Source: an uncultured Bacteroidales bacterium
GTDB lineage: Bacteria; Bacteroidota; Bacteroidia; Bacteroidales; Paludibacteraceae
Reading direction: 5' to 3'
Assembly: GCA_934716995.1 (NCBI GenBank)
Contig: CAKUYO010000044.1
Location: 1-15,579, forward strand
Length of the DNA: 15,579 nt
Shown: piece by piece, positions 11,805 through 15,579 of the stretch
How the letters are laid out: each line of letters opens with the position of its first letter
Position numbering within the stretch: position 1 is the stretch's first letter
The notes under the pieces: generated by a model
Seen by the model: only the letters and a program-made list of their open reading frames with translations
Database searches by the model: none
Told to the model about the DNA's origin: nothing
Position numbers and translations under genes: made by a program

Positions 11805-13688
11805 ATGGCAGAACAAGAATTGAATTTGTTGGCAGATTTTCCTCCTGTGTCCACCAAGACATGGAAAGACAAAATCATAGCCGACCTGAAAGGCGCCGAT
11901 TTCGACAAAAAACTCGTTTGGCGCACCCCCGAAGGTTTCAACGTACAACCGTTCTATCGTCGTGAAGACCTCAAGGGACTCAAAACAACTGTCTCCGCAC
12001 CTGGACAATTCCCTTATGTGCGCGGTACAAGAACCAACAACGAATGGGCTATCCGCCAGAACATCTGTGCTTGCAAGAATGCCCGCAAGGCAAATGCAAA
12101 AGCATTGGATGTGCTGAACAAGGGTATTACTTCGTTAGGTTTTTGTCTGGACAAAGAAAAACTCAACTACCATTTTATTAAGGTGTTGCTTGACGGCATC
12201 AAGGCAGACGCTATCCGTATCAACTTCACTATCTGCCCCTGTGCGGCTCCGCAACTGGCAAATATCCTTGTGCGTTACTATGGCCGTATGGGATACGATG
12301 TGAAGAAGATGGAGGGCAGTATCAATGTCGATCCGCTGAAGCAGATGCTTATCAAAGGCAAACTGCTGACGCGCGAACAGGTAAAAGAGAAGATTGCGGA
12401 TACTGTCAAGGCGGCTAAATCGCTCCCCGGTTATCGTGTGGTGGGTGTAAACTCCGTGATACTCAATAATTCGGGTGCGTATTGCGCACAAGAGTTGGCG
12501 TATGCTTTGGCATGGGGTGCTGAATATATGACAATGCTCACCGAGGCGGGTGTGCCGAATTATAAAGCCGCCAATGCCATTCGTTTCAATATGGGTATCG
12601 GTGGCAACTATTTTATGGAGATTGCCAAGTTCCGTGCAGCTCGTATGCTGTGGGCAAAGATTGTAGAGGCTTATAAGGCTCCTGTTTTCACCGCTGCGCT
12701 CAAAGACGCTGCCAAGATGAATGTCTGCGCAGAGACCAGTCGCTTCAATATGACCGTTTTCGATGCGTATGTCAATCTGCTCCGTTCGCAGACCGAGACT
12801 ATGTCGGCAGCCCTTGCCGGCGTGGACGAGATTGTCGTAACACCGTTTGACGTTACCTACGAGCAACCGACCGAGTTTGCGGAGCGTATTGCCCGCAACC
12901 AGCAACTGCTTCTCAAAGAGGAATCGCATTTCGACAAGGTCGTTGACCCTGCTGCCGGTTCCTTCTATTTGGAGAACCTCACCCACGCTATTGCCGCAGA
13001 GGCTTGGAAACAATTCCTTGCCATTCAGGAGCAAGGCGGTATGTACGAGATGGTTGCCGCCGGCAAGGTACAGGCTGCCATACAGGAGAACCTTACCAAG
13101 CGTCTCGGCGATGTGGCTAAGCGCAAGGAGATATTGCTGGGCTCGAACCAATATCCTAACTTTACCGAGAAAGCGGCAAAGAAAATCAAGACTACCGATT
13201 GCGGCTGCGGTTGCTGTGCTGCTCACAAGGGGGAGATACCCGCATTGCCTGTAGCACGTGCAGCAGAGGAGTTTGAGGCATTGCGTCTGGAGACAGAAGC
13301 CGCCAAACGGCAGCCGGTTGCCTTTATGCTCACTATCGGTAACCTTGCTATGCGTATTGCACGTGCACAGTTCTCGTGCAACTTCCTGGCATGTGCAGGC
13401 TACAAGGTGATTGATAACAACGGTTTCGCTACCGTGGCAGAGGGTATCAAGGCGGCACGCAAGGCAAAAGCAGACATTATTGTGCTTTGCTCCAGCGATG
13501 ACGAGTATGCAACGCTTGCTCCCGAAGCATGGAAGAAACTGAAGGGTGCGAAGGAACTCTTTATCGTGGCAGGTGCGCCTGCTTGCTCCGACGACTTGAA
13601 GGCATTGGGTATCACCAACTTTATCAATGTCCGCAGCAATGTCCTCGAAACCCTCAAATCCTATAATGCACAACTATTAAACAAATAA
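11805..13688 (+). CDS. mutA: Methylmalonyl-CoA mutase small (beta) subunit
   Basis: A 627-residue subunit of the heterodimeric, adenosylcobalamin-dependent mutase that interconverts succinyl-CoA and (R)-methylmalonyl-CoA on the succinate-propionate route. The N-terminal arm (MAEQELNLLADFPPVSTKTWKDKI) and the degenerate TIM barrel (about 50-430, with RFNMGIGGNYFMEIAKFRAARMLWAKI and VVDPAAGSFYLE) match the family. Residues 500-627 form a B12-binding-like Rossmann domain, but no DxHxxG motif is present, as expected since only the large subunit binds cobalamin. An oddity is a linker with C466-G-C-G-C470-C471-A-A-H474, a Cys/His cluster between barrel and C-terminal domain. Length is normal. The partner mutB follows after an intervening gene instead of directly. 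The array of 14-base repeats sits immediately upstream; no standard promoter was recognised. Confidence 0.95.
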   Translation: MAEQELNLLADFPPVSTKTWKDKIIADLKGADFDKKLVWRTPEGFNVQPFYRREDLKGLKTTVSAPGQFPYVRGTRTNNEWAIRQNICACKNARKANAKALDVLNKGITSLGFCLDKEKLNYHFIKVLLDGIKADAIRINFTICPCAAPQLANILVRYYGRMGYDVKKMEGSINVDPLKQMLIKGKLLTREQVKEKIADTVKAAKSLPGYRVVGVNSVILNNSGAYCAQELAYALAWGAEYMTMLTEAGVPNYKAANAIRFNMGIGGNYFMEIAKFRAARMLWAKIVEAYKAPVFTAALKDAAKMNVCAETSRFNMTVFDAYVNLLRSQTETMSAALAGVDEIVVTPFDVTYEQPTEFAERIARNQQLLLKEESHFDKVVDPAAGSFYLENLTHAIAAEAWKQFLAIQEQGGMYEMVAAGKVQAAIQENLTKRLGDVAKRKEILLGSNQYPNFTEKAAKKIKTTDCGCGCCAAHKGEIPALPVARAAEEFEALRLETEAAKRQPVAFMLTIGNLAMRIARAQFSCNFLACAGYKVIDNNGFATVAEGIKAARKAKADIIVLCSSDDEYATLAPEAWKKLKGAKELFIVAGAPACSDDLKALGITNFINVRSNVLETLKSYNAQLLNK

Positions 13689-13786
13689 GTGTAGTTTACA
13701 AACAGAGTAGTCATTTATTGTCAACAAGTCTTTTGTCAACAACAAACAACAACTGATTAACAACTATCAACAACTTATCCGATAGT

Positions 13787-14230
13787 ATGAGTACAGACCG
13801 GTATAGCCAAATAGTTTTCTCAATTGTAGGAGCGGCTTATGATGTGCAGCATGAGTTGCGTGGCGGTTTGTCTGAAACTATATATGAGGAGGCTTTGTGT
13901 AGAGAACTGCGTTCGCGAGGATTGCTTGTCGCACCTCAACAAGAATTGACCATTTTCTACAAAGGCGAACCTCTGGATAAAAAGTACCGAGTGGATATCC
14001 TTTGTGAGGAAGACATCGTAATTGAATTAAAAGCCGTTGAGCAGATTCTGTCTGAACATCGGGCGCAGTTGTTCAATTATCTTCGTGTAACTGCAATGCC
14101 AATAGGTATTCTCATTAATTTTGCAATGAATGGAGTACATATCGAGAGGTATTGCTACGATTTTGATACCAACGAGGTTAACTATTACAATCCTCCGCGT
14201 AGAATATCCGAAATTGATACTTTTGAGTAG
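13787..14230 (+). CDS. GxxExxY-family protein, PD-(D/E)XK nuclease-like
   Basis: A 147-residue protein carrying the naming motif of the GxxExxY family at G27-L-S-E30-T-I-Y33, followed by a nuclease-like core: D70 in KKYRVDILCEED and E80-L-K82 in VIELKAVE, which gives the D...ExK arrangement of PD-(D/E)XK enzymes. Members are small, widespread and of unproven function; a nuclease or nucleic-acid role is inferred from the fold only. It stands between mutA and mutB, 98 bases after the one and 147 before the other, and its AT-richer DNA differs from both. The upstream gap contains a direct repeat TTGTCAACAA (13718-13727 and 13733-13742) and many CAACAA triplets. It looks like a late insertion into the mutase locus rather than part of the enzyme. 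Confidence 0.88.
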   Translation: MSTDRYSQIVFSIVGAAYDVQHELRGGLSETIYEEALCRELRSRGLLVAPQQELTIFYKGEPLDKKYRVDILCEEDIVIELKAVEQILSEHRAQLFNYLRVTAMPIGILINFAMNGVHIERYCYDFDTNEVNYYNPPRRISEIDTFE

Positions 14231-14241
14231 GTTGTTGAATG

Positions 14242-14354
14242 TTTTTTGGCTTGTTTTTGAACGTTTTTGACTATATATGTTATGAGTTTTTGAACGTTTT
14301 TTGTAAGTTGTAGAGCATTTTTGACTAAGTATTATTTGACAATATGTATTTTTG
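14242..14354 (+). promoter_or_regulatory. Phased T-tract spacer upstream of mutB, possible curved DNA
   Basis: Runs of five or six T's start at 14242, 14254, 14264, 14287, 14297, 14318 and 14349. The intervals (12, 10, 23, 10, 21, 31) are close to multiples of the helical repeat. GTTTTTGAACGTTTTT occurs twice (14253 and 14286). TATTTTTG at 14347-14354 fits a Bacteroides -7 box, but the nearest TTTG (14320-14323) is 23 bases away, slightly too far, so a mutB promoter here is only possible. Confidence 0.45.
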
Positions 14355-14377
14355 ACGAAATTAAAATCAATAAGATA

Positions 14378-15579
14378 ATGAAACCCGATTTTAAGACAAT
14401 AGACATTAATAAATGTCAGGCTTCTCATATTGTAAACAACAATGAAGCCAATTGGCAAACGCCCGAACTCATCGACGTGAAGCCGATCTATACCAAAGAA
14501 GACCTCGAGGGAATGGAACACCTTGACTATGTGTCGGGTATCCCGCCTTTCCTGCGTGGTCCGTATAGTGCGATGTATCCTCTGCGTCCTTGGACGATTC
14601 GCCAGTACGCAGGTTTCTCTACGGCACAGGAGTCCAACGCATTCTATCGCCGCAACCTTGCCAGTGGTCAGAAAGGTCTGTCCGTGGCTTTCGACCTGCC
14701 GACCCACCGCGGCTACAATGCCGATAATATGCGTGTTGTGGGCGATGTGGGAAAAGCCGGTGTGAGCATTTGTTCGCTCGAGGATATGAAAGTACTCTTT
14801 GCGGGTATTCCGTTGAACAAGATGTCTGTCTCTATGACTATGAACGGTGCCGTGTTGCCTATTCTCGCATTCTATATCAACGCAGGCTTGGAGCAGGGAG
14901 CCAAACTCGAAGAGATGGCTGGTACTATCCAAAACGATATTCTCAAGGAGTTTATGGTGCGTAATACCTATATCTATCCGCCGAAGTTCTCTATGAAGAT
15001 TATCGCTGACATCTTCGAATACACCAGTCAGAAGATGCCTAAGTTCAACTCTATCTCTATCTCCGGTTACCACATGCAGGAAGCAGGTGCTACTGCCGAC
15101 ATCGAGTTGGCTTATACCCTTGCCGACGGTATGGAGTATCTCCGTGCAGGTATCAACGCAGGTATGGATGTGGATGCTTTCGCACCGCGTCTGTCTTTCT
15201 TCTGGGCCATCGGTATGAACCACTTTATGGAAATTGCCAAGATGCGTGCCGGTCGTATGCTGTGGGCGAAGATTGTCAAGTCTTTCGGTGCCAAGAACCC
15301 GAAATCCATGGCATTGCGTACCCACTGCCAGACGTCAGGTTGGTCGCTCACGGAGCAGGATCCTTTCAACAACGTAGGTCGTACCTGTATCGAGGCGATG
15401 GGTGCCGCGCTCGGTCATACACAGTCGCTCCACACCAACGCACTCGACGAGGCTATTGCACTGCCTACCGACTTCTCCGCCCGTATTGCCCGCAATACGC
15501 AGATTTACATCCAAGAGGAGACCAAAGTCTGCAAGGAAATCGACCCATGGGGCGGCTCCTACTATGTAGAGGCTCTCAC
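14378..15579 (+). CDS. mutB: Methylmalonyl-CoA mutase large (alpha) subunit, 3' end outside window
   Basis: The first 400 codons of the catalytic subunit, open to the window edge; a complete protein is about 710-730 residues, with the cobalamin-binding domain (DxHxxG) lying beyond the window. The barrel is highly conserved: RPWTIRQYAGFSTAQESN, GLSVAFDLPTHRGYNADN, MSVSMTMNGAVLPILAFY, AGTIQNDILKEFMVRNTYIY, SISGYHMQEAGATADIE and LHTNALDEAIALPTDFSAR. By alignment to the Propionibacterium enzyme from memory, the active-site residues Y89, R207 and H244 correspond to Y77, R195 and H232 here, all present. ATG 14378 gives a normal N-terminus (MKPDFKTIDI). It would pair with MutA; the inserted GxxExxY gene and the T-tract spacer separate them, so mutB may need its own promoter. 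Confidence 0.97.
   Translation, partial: MKPDFKTIDINKCQASHIVNNNEANWQTPELIDVKPIYTKEDLEGMEHLDYVSGIPPFLRGPYSAMYPLRPWTIRQYAGFSTAQESNAFYRRNLASGQKGLSVAFDLPTHRGYNADNMRVVGDVGKAGVSICSLEDMKVLFAGIPLNKMSVSMTMNGAVLPILAFYINAGLEQGAKLEEMAGTIQNDILKEFMVRNTYIYPPKFSMKIIADIFEYTSQKMPKFNSISISGYHMQEAGATADIELAYTLADGMEYLRAGINAGMDVDAFAPRLSFFWAIGMNHFMEIAKMRAGRMLWAKIVKSFGAKNPKSMALRTHCQTSGWSLTEQDPFNNVGRTCIEAMGAALGHTQSLHTNALDEAIALPTDFSARIARNTQIYIQEETKVCKEIDPWGGSYYVEAL

Noticed and set aside
12135..13673. Minus-strand open frame of 512 codons over mutA
   Set aside because: Antisense to mutA throughout, with no recognisable domain; a codon-bias shadow.
14027..15325. Long minus-strand open frame of 432 codons over mutB
   Set aside because: It is antisense to highly conserved mutB codons and also overlaps the GxxExxY gene; its composition (many His, Arg, Cys) is that of a shadow frame.

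Overview
The window looks like a Bacteroidales (Bacteroidota) chromosome. The evidence is three promoters of the Bacteroides type (TTG/TTTG, 20-bp spacer, TAnnTTTG), a GH43 glycosidase, a secreted endonuclease I, and a split methylmalonyl-CoA mutase (mutA/mutB) very close to known Bacteroidota/propionibacterial sequences. The genus cannot be fixed from the sequence alone. All recognised genes are on the + strand.

Region 1 (1-4920) is an AT-rich, rearranged locus for a ribosomally made, post-translationally modified peptide (RiPP). From left to right it holds: the 3' end of an M1-like zinc peptidase gene cut by the window edge; a 27-codon stub of a C39 (double-glycine) exporter gene; a consensus promoter; a 70-aa precursor with a GG leader and four Cys exactly eight residues apart; a hairpin-rich gap; a radical SAM/SPASM maturase; a complete secreted M1-like peptidase; and an exporter remnant. 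In that remnant the C39 peptidase domain has been joined out of frame, by a large deletion, to the C-terminal part of an HlyD-type membrane-fusion protein. The peptidase 3' end plus exporter 5' end occurs twice (391-550 and 3895-4054), so the precursor/maturase/peptidase set looks like one cassette of a tandem series ahead of a shared exporter that is now broken here.

Region 2 (4921-11804) is ordinary chromosome of higher GC. It holds an orphan FecCD/BtuC-type permease, a PPOX-fold flavin protein with a GH43 glycosidase immediately downstream, a lipoprotein resembling DUF6973 proteins, and a secreted endonuclease I. The intergenic spaces are rich in repeats: two related ~130-bp elements each with three 11-bp units, several copies of a 31-bp ATTAATGG-type element, and an eight-unit 14-bp array.

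Region 3 (11805-15579) is the methylmalonyl-CoA mutase locus: mutA, a small GxxExxY-family gene sitting between the two subunits, a spacer of helically phased T-tracts, and mutB running off the window. These enzymes interconvert succinyl-CoA and methylmalonyl-CoA, using adenosylcobalamin, in the succinate-propionate route.

The most interesting part is the RiPP cassette: the periodic C-x7 core, the M1-like protease partner, and the duplicated borders that suggest cassette exchange.
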